From IMG/VR virus record IMGVR_UViG_3300042557_001775, positions 1-64,000 of that record: a stretch of 64,000 bases of DNA. One strand, written 5' to 3'. The translations under genes were made by a program, and so were the position numbers. Source of the DNA: a virus. Shown piece by piece: positions 6,285-13,696 of this stretch (position 1 is the first letter of the stretch; the number at the start of each line of letters is the position of its first letter). The notes under the pieces were generated by a model. It had not been told where the DNA came from. It saw only the letters and a list, made by a program, of their open reading frames with translations, and did not search any database.

Positions 6285-6345
6285 CATCCTCCCCGCAGCT
6301 CTAGCTGCGACGGAGATCATAACCTAACTACCAAAGGAGGTATAC

Positions 6346-8022
6346 ATGCCCATCAAATACTACACCCCCACGCTCGACAAAGCGGTGAAGGATCACCACA
6401 TCGACTACCGAGTGCGGGGCCGACTGCCAGAAACTTACGACCTGCAATGGGTCGATAAGCGTCACCCGTGCAAGACCGGCTGCTGGCGTTTCGACCACGC
6501 GTCTGGTCGCCACGAGATCCGTTTGTCCGTGATCTGCTACGACACCCTGACCAAGGGCGGAGCAGCACACGGCAAGCGGGTCGCCGTGCCTGACCTGTAT
6601 CGCAACGTCTACGAACACGAGGCAGCGCACTCGCTCTACACGACCAAAGACCTCGAAGGTCTCGGCAAGATTCTTGCCGCCGAGAAAATCCCTTGGCGGC
6701 TGATGAACTTGTTCGAGGACTGCCGCATCGAGCGTAATTGGATCCTCCGCGAACGCGCTGGCAAGTCGTTTCGCTGGACTCGTTGGGAGGAGCATCCGCC
6801 CGTCTCCAAGATGAGCGCGAGCAGCTTGCTCTTCCACATGAAGACCGAAGGCCTGACCCGCAGCGGGTATCGCTTCCCTCGGTCGTTCATCATTGCCCAT
6901 CGGACACACCCCAACTGGCGCAAAGTCTACGACTATTACCGCCGCATCGTCGGATGTGGAGGGACCGAAGACCTCGTGCCGATCCTCAAGGACTGGCTCA
7001 AGGACTTCCCCGCTACGGGTGACGACACCATCGAGGGCGAAGGCGGCGCTGGAACCGGCGACATGGGCGAAGCGATCGGCGAGGCCACGGGGACGCACCC
7101 CAAGGACGTCAAAGCGAAAGACCCCAAAGGCGAAGGCGCATCGCCGGAGACCAAATCCGGAGGCGGCAAGGGGAAAGGCGGCAAGGCGCCCGGCACCCGT
7201 GCCGAGACCACCGAGTCGCCGAGTCACGGACGCGGCAGCGGCGGCTCCGCTTCCGAAGTCGTGCCGACCATCGACCACGAGACCGAGCGTTCGCTCCGGC
7301 TGGCGCAACTGCTGGCCCAAGCGTTCCGCAAGAACGGCGTCATCGCCAAAGGGCCAACGGCCCGTCCGTCCAAGCGGCTCAACCTGCGCGGCTTGCTGCG
7401 CGGCGACTGGTCTCGTCCGTTTGTCGGCAAGACCATCGGCAACACGAACAAGCCGCACATCTCGTTCGTCATGGATTGCTCGGGCAGCATGGGCTGCCTG
7501 ACTCACCTTGATCGTTCGCGCAAGGTTGCGCTCCGCACCGACGACTGCGGTCGAATCCTTGCTCGTGCCTTGAACGAGCTGGCTCGTCTCGGTCACATCA
7601 CGGGCGTCGTCTACGGCTCATCGGATGGCGGCTGCCATTCGCGCACCGAGCTGCCTGTCCCAGACCATGTGCTGACGATGGACGCCGGCCTCGAAGCCTT
7701 CTCCGGCTCCGAGGGTATCGGCCTCACGTTGGCGCCCGGCTGCAAGCCCGGCTGCTACACGAAGAAAGGCTCCGGCTCGTTCTTCGAGGAGATCGCCGCC
7801 AAGTCCAAGATTGCCATCGTCTACACGGACGGCTGCATCACGGACGCTCCGGTCAATCGTATGCCGCTCCGTGCGCGTGGCGTCTACACCATCGGCGCCT
7901 ATGCCGGACCGGACAAGACCATCTCACTACGACACCACTTCGATTACGTCATCAGCCGTGACTCGTTGTGGGGCGTAGCCGATGCGCTCGTCCGCACCCT
8001 GAAGTCCATCCCGCGCAAGTAA
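6346..8022 (+). CDS. Zincin-like metallopeptidase + VWA domain protein (CobT/DUF2201-like)
   Basis: It encodes 558 residues. The N-terminal part has H91-E-A-A-H95 and, 30 residues on, E124-D-C-R-I-E, as in zinc metallopeptidases of the DUF2201 type. A low-complexity Gly/Lys/Glu linker (about 225-310) follows. The C-terminal VWA domain has the MIDAS motif D377-C-S-G-S381 and a later D495 (YTDG). Such proteins work with a MoxR-type ATPase, encoded next, which remodels a target or inserts a metal; a classic pair is CobT/CobS. The target here is unknown. A perfect Shine-Dalgarno AAAGGAGGT precedes the ATG. A virion role is unlikely given the early location. Confidence 0.85.
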   Translation: MPIKYYTPTLDKAVKDHHIDYRVRGRLPETYDLQWVDKRHPCKTGCWRFDHASGRHEIRLSVICYDTLTKGGAAHGKRVAVPDLYRNVYEHEAAHSLYTTKDLEGLGKILAAEKIPWRLMNLFEDCRIERNWILRERAGKSFRWTRWEEHPPVSKMSASSLLFHMKTEGLTRSGYRFPRSFIIAHRTHPNWRKVYDYYRRIVGCGGTEDLVPILKDWLKDFPATGDDTIEGEGGAGTGDMGEAIGEATGTHPKDVKAKDPKGEGASPETKSGGGKGKGGKAPGTRAETTESPSHGRGSGGSASEVVPTIDHETERSLRLAQLLAQAFRKNGVIAKGPTARPSKRLNLRGLLRGDWSRPFVGKTIGNTNKPHISFVMDCSGSMGCLTHLDRSRKVALRTDDCGRILARALNELARLGHITGVVYGSSDGGCHSRTELPVPDHVLTMDAGLEAFSGSEGIGLTLAPGCKPGCYTKKGSGSFFEEIAAKSKIAIVYTDGCITDAPVNRMPLRARGVYTIGAYAGPDKTISLRHHFDYVISRDSLWGVADALVRTLKSIPRK

Positions 8023-8043
8023 CCCCTGCCTCGGGAGACCCAC

Positions 8044-8070
8044 CTCCCCTTCCCGCTCTGGGAGGGGGAG
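8044..8070 (+). terminator. GC-rich hairpin, punctuation family member 3
   Basis: CTCCCCTTCCC pairs with GGGAGGGGGAG over 11 bp around a 5-nt loop, 21 bp after the VWA stop. The second ACTCAAC-CAAT-GTTGAGT hairpin follows at 8081-8098. Confidence 0.55.
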
Positions 8071-8080
8071 CTAGTCTCTC

Positions 8081-8098
8081 ACTCAACCAATGTTGAGT
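8081..8098. repeat. ACTCAAC-N4-GTTGAGT palindrome, second copy
   Basis: Perfect 7-bp arms, the same as those at 6253-6270 with a one-base change in the spacer. One copy precedes each gene of the VWA/MoxR pair, which suggests shared control of the two. Confidence 0.6.
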
Positions 8099-8148
8099 TC
8101 GGGAGTTAAACACAACCCCCTCTGGTATGCGGGGAACCGAATCAGAGC

Positions 8149-8168
8149 CAATCAGAAGGTTCTGATTC
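8149..8168. promoter_or_regulatory. 20-bp palindrome copy 8 plus an extra half-site
   Basis: 18 of 20 match at 8149-8168, with an additional half-site GAATCAGA at 8139-8146. It is the last copy in the window, 21 bp before the MoxR ATG. Confidence 0.6.
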
Positions 8169-8189
8169 CGTTGCATACCAAACGTTAAC

Positions 8190-9539
8190 ATGTCCGATAA
8201 ACATTCCGATTCGATTAACATCGACAACCTCCCGTGGCCGGCCGCTCGCGCCTTGGCGAAACAGCAGCTCGGCATCAAGGGCGAGTGGGTCTCCCACTGC
8301 ACCCTGCCCCGCCTCAAAGCCATGCTCAAAGGCGAGATGACCGTGGCCGACGCGCAAGCCGCTTCCCTCGCTGACCAAGCGAAGAAAGCGGGCCTCTCGC
8401 TGGGCGGCGGCATCGACGCTACTGCGCTCAAGCCGATCGAAGCCAAGCTCACCGAGCTGGCAGGTATCGTCTCGTCGCTCGACGACGAGGTGACTACGGC
8501 CAAGTCCGAAGCGGCCAAGCTCGTCGGCGACTTGCACACGGAGATGTCCGATCGACTCACCGAGTCGCACGATGCCTTCACCAAGCTGCAAGATGCCGTC
8601 ACCTCGGCGCTCGCCAGCGGCGGTTCGGCTGCGGCCAAGGTCATCGCTCCGATCCTCGGCGTGTCTGCGCCTTCCTCGTCTGACCCCGTGGTCATGGCGC
8701 TGGAAAGGTTCTGCGCTCCAGGCCGTGCGATCAAGCCGCTGCTCGTCAAGGGCGGCCAAGGCGCAGGCAAGACCTACGCTGCGCGTCAGCATGGCATGAC
8801 CGCCGGCTTTGACCGCTGCGTGGAGTTCGGTGTCCACTCCCAGACCGAGGCCGTGGACTTCCTCGGTATGATGATGCCGAGCGGCGAGTGGCTCGACGGC
8901 CCGTTGACCGAGGCGTTCCGCGCTGCGGCTCTGGGACAGCTCGTCTTGCTCATCATTGACGAGATCTATCGTGGTCAGAACGGCGCTCGCACACCGCTTC
9001 TCACGGCCACGTCTCCCGCCCGTCTGCCGAGCGGCGAGCGGGTCTATCGTCTCCGCACGGGTCGCGCCATCGTCGATCCGGTGACTGGCGTTCACACCTC
9101 CGAAATCATCGAGGCTCCTTGCCAGAACCTCGCCATCGTTGCCACGACCAACGTCGGGGCCGAGTTCAACGTCGATCCGGGCTGCCCCGCCGAGCGCGAG
9201 CGGTTCCGCCCTATCCACGTCGAGGTTGACGAGGTCAAGATCCGCGCTGTCTGCGGCGCCATCGCCACGGCCAAGGGCTTCAGCCCCTCCGTGGTTGACC
9301 GCACACTCGCCTTCTACCGCGAGTGCAACGTCCTCAAGACGGACGGGTTCATCGAACTCTGCCCGTCCACCCGCATCCTCTCCGAGGCGATCGAATACGC
9401 CGACAGCGAGGCCAACGTGAAGTCGATGCTGTGCGAACTCGGATTGCACATCTGGGTCGGCACCACCATCGAAGGCAAGCCCGAGGAAGAGCAAGTCAAG
9501 CGCGTCACCACCGCACTCGACAAGGCCTTCGGGAAATAA
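8190..9539 (+). CDS. MoxR/CobS-type AAA+ ATPase, partner of the VWA protein
   Basis: It encodes 449 residues. The first ~60 look like a SAP/HeH-like helical segment (WPAARALAKQQLGIKGEWVS, then LPRLKAMLKGEM), followed by an Ala-rich coiled-coil. The AAA+ core has Walker A G189-Q-G-A-G-K194-T, Walker B L-L-I-I-D257-E258, sensor-1 ATTN321 and a likely arginine finger in ERERF (336-338). MoxR ATPases form hexameric rings and act with VWA proteins. The gene order, zincin-VWA then ATPase, and matching hairpins before both genes support a working pair. A 64-bp gap with a punctuation hairpin follows. Confidence 0.85.
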   Translation: MSDKHSDSINIDNLPWPAARALAKQQLGIKGEWVSHCTLPRLKAMLKGEMTVADAQAASLADQAKKAGLSLGGGIDATALKPIEAKLTELAGIVSSLDDEVTTAKSEAAKLVGDLHTEMSDRLTESHDAFTKLQDAVTSALASGGSAAAKVIAPILGVSAPSSSDPVVMALERFCAPGRAIKPLLVKGGQGAGKTYAARQHGMTAGFDRCVEFGVHSQTEAVDFLGMMMPSGEWLDGPLTEAFRAAALGQLVLLIIDEIYRGQNGARTPLLTATSPARLPSGERVYRLRTGRAIVDPVTGVHTSEIIEAPCQNLAIVATTNVGAEFNVDPGCPAERERFRPIHVEVDEVKIRAVCGAIATAKGFSPSVVDRTLAFYRECNVLKTDGFIELCPSTRILSEAIEYADSEANVKSMLCELGLHIWVGTTIEGKPEEEQVKRVTTALDKAFGK

Positions 9540-9559
9540 CCTGACCACCTAACGCGTAA

Positions 9560-9587
9560 CCGCCCTTTCCAATCTGGGAGGGGGCGG
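9560..9587 (+). terminator. GC-rich hairpin, punctuation family member 4
   Basis: CCGCCCTTTCC pairs with GGGAGGGGGCGG (G-U pairs included). It lies 20 bp after the MoxR stop and 16 bp before the next ATG, with no palindrome in between. Confidence 0.5.
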
Positions 9588-9602
9588 CCGCACCAAAACA
9601 CC

Positions 9603-10037
9603 ATGTTTAATTCAAGTGGATTCATCGAGGGTATCAAATCCCTCTACAATCAGGGCGTTCGTAAGATCGTCACTGATTTCAGCGGCGGAGGCGACTCCGG
9701 CGATATCAACTACATTGCGTTCTATAGCGCGGGCGGTTCGGAAAAGCTAACCGTCGAAGAGCCACTCGACTGGCGGGATGAGATGCACAACATCATCACC
9801 AGCGAGGTTCATTGCGACTGGTATAACAACGAGGGAGGCGGCGGTTCGATCGTCATCAATCTCGAAGTCAACCCGCCGACCATCGAGGTCAACTCGTATT
9901 GGAACGAGACTGTCTGCCGCGACGAGCCGACTGTGACTGACACGCTGGATCCGACGCTCGTGCTGCCGAAGCCGGCCGTTCCAGAACACGCGGCTGTCCG
10001 CGCTGCCAAGAAGCTGCCGAAACGGGAGGCCAAGTAA
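9603..10037 (+). CDS. DUF6878-like protein (144 aa)
   Basis: It encodes 144 residues. The core GVRKIVTDFSGGGDSGDINYI, then EVHCDWYNNEGGGGSIVINLE, resembles DUF6878-type proteins, whose hallmark is a 'GxGDSGxI' turn followed by a late 'W-NN-GG-G' segment; I recall the family from memory and am only moderately sure. The C-terminus is a basic Pro/Ala tail. TAATG links it to the following DUF6915-like gene. Proteins of these two types are often neighbours on plasmids and phages; their function is unknown. Confidence 0.65.
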   Translation: MFNSSGFIEGIKSLYNQGVRKIVTDFSGGGDSGDINYIAFYSAGGSEKLTVEEPLDWRDEMHNIITSEVHCDWYNNEGGGGSIVINLEVNPPTIEVNSYWNETVCRDEPTVTDTLDPTLVLPKPAVPEHAAVRAAKKLPKREAK

Positions 10038-10444
10038 TGCACCCCTATCACCACGCGCTCTCCAGCGCCAAGAAGTTCGGAGGCCAGCCCGAAGACTACC
10101 TCGCGATCCATCACTGGTTCGACGAGTCGAAGGAACAGTTCGCCAACTTCCGCCATCGTGCGCTGCGTCATCACGCGCAGGGCATCTACGAGTGTGAGCG
10201 CAAGTTCGGCATCACCATGACCAACTCGGACGGGCGCACGTTGCCTGTCCGTTACATCGGCGAGCAGCACGTCAACGAGGACATCGGGTTCATCCCGTCC
10301 CTCCAAGACTGGCTCTCCGCCATCGTCCCAGAGCCGTGGATGCGGAGTCGCCCCCATGGCGTGGACAAGAACACCGAGGACGAGGCCGTCAATCGACGGA
10401 CTGTCCGCAAAACCAACACAACCAAGAAGGAGATCAAACTATGA
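10037..10444 (+). CDS. DUF6915-like protein (135 aa)
   Basis: The N-terminal ~100 residues closely follow a widespread small-protein family (which I recall as DUF6915): H-P-Y-H-H-A-L-S-S-A-K-K-F-G-G, then YLAIHHWFDESKEQFANFRH, RALRHHAQGI, then GEQHVNEDIGFIPSLQDWL and PWM. The His-rich helices may bind a metal. It occurs in phages, plasmids and integrative elements with no known function. The C-terminal basic tail is variable. The ATG overlaps the upstream stop (TAATG) and the stop overlaps the next ATG (ATGA). Confidence 0.8.
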   Translation: MHPYHHALSSAKKFGGQPEDYLAIHHWFDESKEQFANFRHRALRHHAQGIYECERKFGITMTNSDGRTLPVRYIGEQHVNEDIGFIPSLQDWLSAIVPEPWMRSRPHGVDKNTEDEAVNRRTVRKTNTTKKEIKL

Positions 10445-10692
10445 GATTAGTGAAATTCACCCGAGTTGACTCGAACAGCGGCGACGAGGGCTTGATCTGG
10501 ATCAACCCAGAGCAGGTCGCTCGCGTCATTCCAAAGGCTTCCGTCTCCGAGACGCCGAAAGTCGCTTACGCAAACACCCGCATCTCTGTCGCCGGCACGT
10601 CGATTGCGTTCTGGGTCAAGGAGACGCCCGACGAAGTCGTCGCTGCGTTGACTGGCTCACCCGTTGCCGTCCGGTTGGCGGCGAAACTCTAA
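10441..10692 (+). CDS. Small beta-rich protein (83 aa), unknown
   Basis: It encodes 83 residues (MRLVKFTRVDSNSGDEGLIWINPEQVARVIP ...), resembling small one-domain proteins where a strand is followed by 'I-W-I-N-P-E-Q-V-A-R-V' and then a second hairpin (NTRISVAGTSIAFWVKETPDEVV). Similar short 'VNP-V' beta proteins are common in phages and bacteria without assigned roles. Shine-Dalgarno AAGGAG is present, and it overlaps the upstream stop by ATGA. Confidence 0.7.
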   Translation: MRLVKFTRVDSNSGDEGLIWINPEQVARVIPKASVSETPKVAYANTRISVAGTSIAFWVKETPDEVVAALTGSPVAVRLAAKL

Positions 10693-10711
10693 CCAGAAAG
10701 GAAAACATATC

Positions 10712-10945
10712 ATGTTACAGATCATACAACGTCCCCTCCTCACCGGAGGGCTTGAAACCGAATACCTCGAAGTCCCCTCGCCCGAGGAGATTGCTGCCGA
10801 GGTCGAACGCATCGAGTTCGAGCGCAACTCGTGGGCGCGCAAACGCTACGCAGCGTTCGCCAACTACGACGTGGACACGCTCACGTTCGACGATGAACCC
10901 GGCCACATTGTCCCAGACCATGAACCCGTGGAGGAATTCCTATGA
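10712..10945 (+). CDS. Small acidic protein (77 aa), unknown
   Basis: It encodes 77 residues from MLQIIQRPLLTGG. The middle is helical (PSPEEIAAEVERIEFERNSWARKRYAAF) and the end acidic (FDDEPGHIVPDHEPVEEFL). The start at 10712 is favoured by AGAAAGGA 14 bp upstream. An ATGA overlap links it to the next gene. Not recognised. Confidence 0.65.
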   Translation: MLQIIQRPLLTGGLETEYLEVPSPEEIAAEVERIEFERNSWARKRYAAFANYDVDTLTFDDEPGHIVPDHEPVEEFL

Positions 10946-11253
10946 GCATCATGGACATCATGGAAGACATCAAACAAAACGTCGATTCGCTGCTCGTAGA
11001 CCGGCAGTCCAAGCGAGTTCTGGCGATGCACGATCTCTCTCGCAGGGAGCCGAGCTACGAGCGCGGCTGTTTCGGGAAGGCGGATCTCGGACGTAGTTAC
11101 GTCCGGCAAGCAGATCGAATCAGCCGTAAACGTCATAAACACTACGGCGTCTACCGCTGTCCGCATTGCGGCGGCACTCACCTGACAACCAAACTGGAGA
11201 ATCGGGGGCAATACGCACCGCTTCTCTACATCACAACAACGAAAGGAAACTAA
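10942..11253 (+). CDS. Zinc-ribbon-like small protein (103 aa)
   Basis: It encodes 103 residues. The N-terminal half is a charged helix (MEDIKQNVDSLLVDRQSKRVLAMHDLSRRE) and the second half is basic with Y-R-C-P-H-C-G-G-T-H, a zinc-binding CxxC-GxxH knuckle. A role in binding nucleic acid is plausible. It overlaps the previous gene by ATGA. Exact function unknown. Confidence 0.65.
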   Translation: MSIMDIMEDIKQNVDSLLVDRQSKRVLAMHDLSRREPSYERGCFGKADLGRSYVRQADRISRKRHKHYGVYRCPHCGGTHLTTKLENRGQYAPLLYITTTKGN

Positions 11254-11257
11254 AACC

Positions 11258-11506
11258 ATGATTAAAATCGATACCGAGTCCACCCTCTACGTCTGCACCG
11301 ATGGGACAAACGCCGAGGTTCACATCATTGCCCCCAAGCGCACCACGCTTGCGGAAGCAATCGCGGGGATCACAACCAGTAGCTACGAACACATTGAGCA
11401 TCTCCGCCTCGACGACCCTGATCCCTACGGGCCTCACTGCACTGACGCGGCGATCTTCAAGCTGCTGTGCGAGTCGGATATGGAACACCACACGTTCGAC
11501 ATCTAA
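11258..11506 (+). CDS. Small acidic protein (82 aa), unknown
   Basis: It encodes 82 residues (MIKIDTESTLYVCTDGTNAEVHIIAP ... ) with three beta strands then an acidic helix and an end rich in Cys/His/Asp (ALFK-like LLCESDMEHHTFDI). The leader CGAAAGGAAAC lies 8 bp before the ATG, a repeated leader in this stretch (also before 11527, 11698). No family recognised. Confidence 0.65.
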   Translation: MIKIDTESTLYVCTDGTNAEVHIIAPKRTTLAEAIAGITTSSYEHIEHLRLDDPDPYGPHCTDAAIFKLLCESDMEHHTFDI

Positions 11507-11526
11507 CCACCAACGAAAGGAAACAA

Positions 11527-11685
11527 ATGAAAGACAAAATCACCAAACTCATCCACGACTACGAAAAGCGACTGAGGGAAAAGAACACTTTCCTTCAGAA
11601 AACGCACAACTCACACGTTGAAGGCATCGCCATTCAACTCGCAGAAACCCTAAAGGATTTGAAGCGGATCGTATCCGAACAATAG
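11527..11685 (+). CDS. Short coiled-coil protein (52 aa), unknown
   Basis: It encodes 52 residues, wholly helical and highly charged (MKDKITKLIHDYEKRLREKN ...). Shine-Dalgarno AAAGGAAAC lies before the ATG. Its N-terminal pattern resembles that of the next gene product, so the two may be distant duplicates. Confidence 0.6.
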   Translation: MKDKITKLIHDYEKRLREKNTFLQKTHNSHVEGIAIQLAETLKDLKRIVSEQ

Positions 11686-11697
11686 AAAGGAACTACC

Positions 11698-11949
11698 ATG
11701 AGTAACTACGAAACCCTCAAAGAGGTAATCGGAAAGTATCACGATGACGCGAAAAAGAAGCTCATCGAAAACAACGGCGAAATCGAAATCTTGCGAAAGA
11801 GATCAGCCGACCGCCACAGCAGATACCAAGTCGCGCCCAACGCAATGTTGGCCGAGGCGGACGAACGCTACAAGTTGGAGATCCGCGCCGAGTATTATCG
11901 CGGCATAGCTGACTTCTCGCGTGATCTGATTCGGAGGTTCAGCGTATGA
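11698..11949 (+). CDS. Coiled-coil protein (83 aa), unknown
   Basis: It encodes 83 residues. A helical region (YETLKEVIGKYHDDAKKKLI) precedes a short break (SADRHSRYQVAPNAM) and another helix (EADERYKLEIRAEYYRGIADFSRDLIRRF). Shine-Dalgarno GAAAGGAAC lies before the ATG, and an ATGA overlap leads into the next small gene. Function unknown. Confidence 0.65.
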   Translation: MSNYETLKEVIGKYHDDAKKKLIENNGEIEILRKRSADRHSRYQVAPNAMLAEADERYKLEIRAEYYRGIADFSRDLIRRFSV

Positions 11950-12110
11950 TCTCGTTTCAACAACAAGGCGAGTTACGATGGCTCCAGATCGGGCGCGGAA
12001 AGCCTCGCCTTGAGCTATATCTGCGTGGCTGGCATTGGGCGTGGCGCGACTACGGCTCTGTCCTCACAATCGCTATTCCCGGCCTCGTTCTTCGCTGGCT
12101 GCGGTATTGA
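11946..12110 (+). CDS. Small Trp/Arg-rich protein with hydrophobic end (54 aa)
   Basis: It encodes 54 residues beginning MISFQQQGELRWLQIGRGKPRLELYLRGWHW and ending with a hydrophobic helix-like stretch (SVLTIAIPGLVLRWLRY). The ATG overlaps the previous stop by ATGA. It may associate with the membrane. No family recognised. Confidence 0.5.
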   Translation: MISFQQQGELRWLQIGRGKPRLELYLRGWHWAWRDYGSVLTIAIPGLVLRWLRY

Positions 12111-12162
12111 TTGAACGATTAATAACCTTGCATAGTCTTAACCCTTAATGGAGAAACAAACC

Positions 12163-12459
12163 ATGAAATATCGTGAACACAACGGCCCTCTGCTGGCCCC
12201 CGAGAACTACATCCACCTCTGGAAAGCAGCGTCCAAACCCAAAGCGGAACCCAAGGCCTACGTCTGCCGTGACCTGTGGCGCCGCCTCACTACTGCCCTG
12301 CTGGCCGGAGCCAAGCTCCTGATGCTTGCAGCATGTAGCCCGAAGCCTGAATCCCCTGCCCTCGATCCGCTGGATCTGGTATGGGTTCAGCCCGAATCGG
12401 CCCGTGAGGAACGGGCCAAGACCCTTCCCAGAGTGGAAGGCAATCCGTTTCAACTCTAA
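12163..12459 (+). CDS. Small membrane or lipoprotein-like protein (98 aa)
   Basis: It encodes 98 residues starting MKYREHNGPLLAPENY. A hydrophobic stretch (LTTALLAGAKLLMLAAC) ends in L-A-A-C-S-P, which looks exactly like a lipobox, but it sits about 50 residues into the protein, so either a type-II membrane span or an internal start is likely. The C-terminus is Pro/Glu-rich. GGAG lies 9 bp before this ATG; an upstream in-frame ATG (12148) has no such signal. Confidence 0.55.
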   Translation: MKYREHNGPLLAPENYIHLWKAASKPKAEPKAYVCRDLWRRLTTALLAGAKLLMLAACSPKPESPALDPLDLVWVQPESAREERAKTLPRVEGNPFQL

Positions 12460-12474
12460 CCCACTAATACTCAT

Positions 12475-12720
12475 ATGTTTCCAATCGAACAAACCAAACC
12501 ACCTCGGGAGACTGTGATCCGAGTCAAAACCGAGAACTTCATCAACAAGGCTGCCTGCAAAAAGTTCCTCATGGACTACGCGAAGGGCAACCGATACCAC
12601 TCGTTTACCTGTTTTGACTCCGGTATTTACGACGAACTCAACGGCCTCTTGCGCCGGTATATGCAGGGCATCGTGAAGCGCCAGCCGAGTAGCGGCCGAA
12701 CCCTGAGATCGAACCGCTGA
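12475..12720 (+). CDS. Small basic protein (81 aa), unknown
   Basis: It encodes 81 residues (MFPIEQTKPPRETVIRVKTENFINKAACKKFLMDYAKGN ...), ending in a basic tail (KRQPSSGRTLRSNR). The sequence 'KKFLMDYAKGNRYHSFTCFDSGIYDELN' resembles short phage proteins of unknown role. There is no Shine-Dalgarno; the leader is TAACCCACTAATACTCAT. Confidence 0.6.
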   Translation: MFPIEQTKPPRETVIRVKTENFINKAACKKFLMDYAKGNRYHSFTCFDSGIYDELNGLLRRYMQGIVKRQPSSGRTLRSNR

Positions 12721-12771
12721 CCAGATTAGGGATTGCGGCGGAGTGGTTCTTCTCTGGTCATTATCATCCCC

Positions 12772-12799
12772 TGTCCAGTAACCGCATAAAAGCTGGACA
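12772..12799 (+). terminator. Inverted repeat TGTCCAG-N14-CTGGACA
   Basis: Perfect 7-bp arms with a 14-nt loop followed by CTTTTC. It lies in the 109-bp gap after the 81-residue gene. It is a weak terminator candidate or an operator for the genes beginning at 12830. Confidence 0.4.
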
Positions 12800-12829
12800 C
12801 TTTTCATAACCGTGCTACCTTCCTACCTC

Positions 12830-13201
12830 ATGCAAGTGACGGCAACCGAGCGCACCTTCGGCCTGAAGGTCAGGGTTAAAGTCGGGGGCGACGAATCCTC
12901 GGCATGGCGGTCGGCGACTAAGTTCACCGACACATTAGCCACCGAGGAGGAGAGCGGCGACGCAGCGGGCTGGGCCCTCCACAACGCTGACCGAGCCTTT
13001 ATTTGGCTCGAGTCATGGCCCGAGTCGCGGAGCAAAGGGAACAGCAAGAACCTGACCCACGAGTGCGTCCATGTCGCCATGAGCTTCCTGCGGGACCATG
13101 TCCGCGAAGACATCCGCAAAGCCGAAGAGACATGCTGCTACCTCGTGCAGCACTTGGTCGATGAAATCGAACACAAACTCAACCAGCGAAAAAAACAATG
13201 A
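12830..13201 (+). CDS. Protein of 123 aa, unknown
   Basis: It encodes 123 residues from MQVTATERTFGLKVRVKV. It has a beta-rich start, then an acidic helical end (EDIRKAEETCCYLVQHLVDEIEHKLNQRKKQ). The start at 12830 avoids the GTG at 12812, which would add six residues. Its stop overlaps the next gene by ATGA (13198-13201). Not recognised. Confidence 0.65.
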   Translation: MQVTATERTFGLKVRVKVGGDESSAWRSATKFTDTLATEEESGDAAGWALHNADRAFIWLESWPESRSKGNSKNLTHECVHVAMSFLRDHVREDIRKAEETCCYLVQHLVDEIEHKLNQRKKQ

Positions 13202-13467
13202 ATAAAGAAACTTTATGGGGGCTTCTAATCCAGAACAACCCCCGCCTTACCGACGATCCTCATCTGACACCCGAGAGCGCACGGCGCTTTTTCGACATGG
13301 TTTGGAACACGGCCTACGGAGCCGGATGCAAGGACATGATCGATCGCCAGCATGAGATTGCGGAGAACAGCGACGAGCCCACTCAGCAAGATTTTATCAA
13401 GTTCCTTGTGGACGCACTTGAACGACTTACCGATGAAAGCCCGAATCCGAAAAAAAAGAAACACTGA
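13198..13467 (+). CDS. Small helical protein (89 aa), unknown
   Basis: It encodes 89 residues (MNKETLWGLLIQNNPRLTDDPHLTPESARRFFDMVWNTAYGAGCKD ...) resembling small phage proteins with an 'F-D-M-V-W-N-T-A-Y-G-A-G' helix. The basic tail (PKKKKH) overlaps the next gene by 35 bp. ATGA coupling to the gene before. Confidence 0.65.
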   Translation: MNKETLWGLLIQNNPRLTDDPHLTPESARRFFDMVWNTAYGAGCKDMIDRQHEIAENSDEPTQQDFIKFLVDALERLTDESPNPKKKKH

Positions 13468-13660
13468 CCCCGCTCAGAGCGACGGCGAAGTCGCGTGGCG
13501 GCGACGTTACATCGAGCTTTATGACCAGCAGTGCAACGCCTACGACGCGCACCGCTTGTGCCTTGAGGCTATCGACGCAAATGAATCCGAACGTGCTGCC
13601 GAGCTGCTTGAAGGGTTGGTCGCCGCTCACGAAGAAGAGGTTCGGCAATTGGTCAAATGA
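13433..13660 (+). CDS. Small charged helical protein (75 aa), unknown
   Basis: It encodes 75 residues from MKARIRKKRNTDPAQSDGEVAW. A basic N-terminus is followed by helices (RRRYIELYDQQCNAYDAHR, then ESERAAELLEGLVAAHEEEV). The start lies inside the previous gene (35-bp overlap). An upstream ATG (13352) would deepen the overlap and is not favoured. Confidence 0.55.
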   Translation: MKARIRKKRNTDPAQSDGEVAWRRRYIELYDQQCNAYDAHRLCLEAIDANESERAAELLEGLVAAHEEEVRQLVK

Positions 13661-13696
13661 AACGCACTAAACTGCTAATTATAGATAAGTTGTTAC

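Noticed and set aside
6328-7596. 422-residue antisense frame over the VWA gene
   Set aside because: GC-rich third-position shadow of the sense gene; the sense strand has HEAAH and MIDAS motifs.
1640-8168. CRISPR array made of the 20-bp palindromes
   Set aside because: Copies are 0.4-1.9 kb apart with genes between them, not regular 25-75 bp spacing.
8142-9548. 468-residue antisense frame over the MoxR gene
   Set aside because: Shadow frame; Walker A/B and sensor motifs are on the sense strand.
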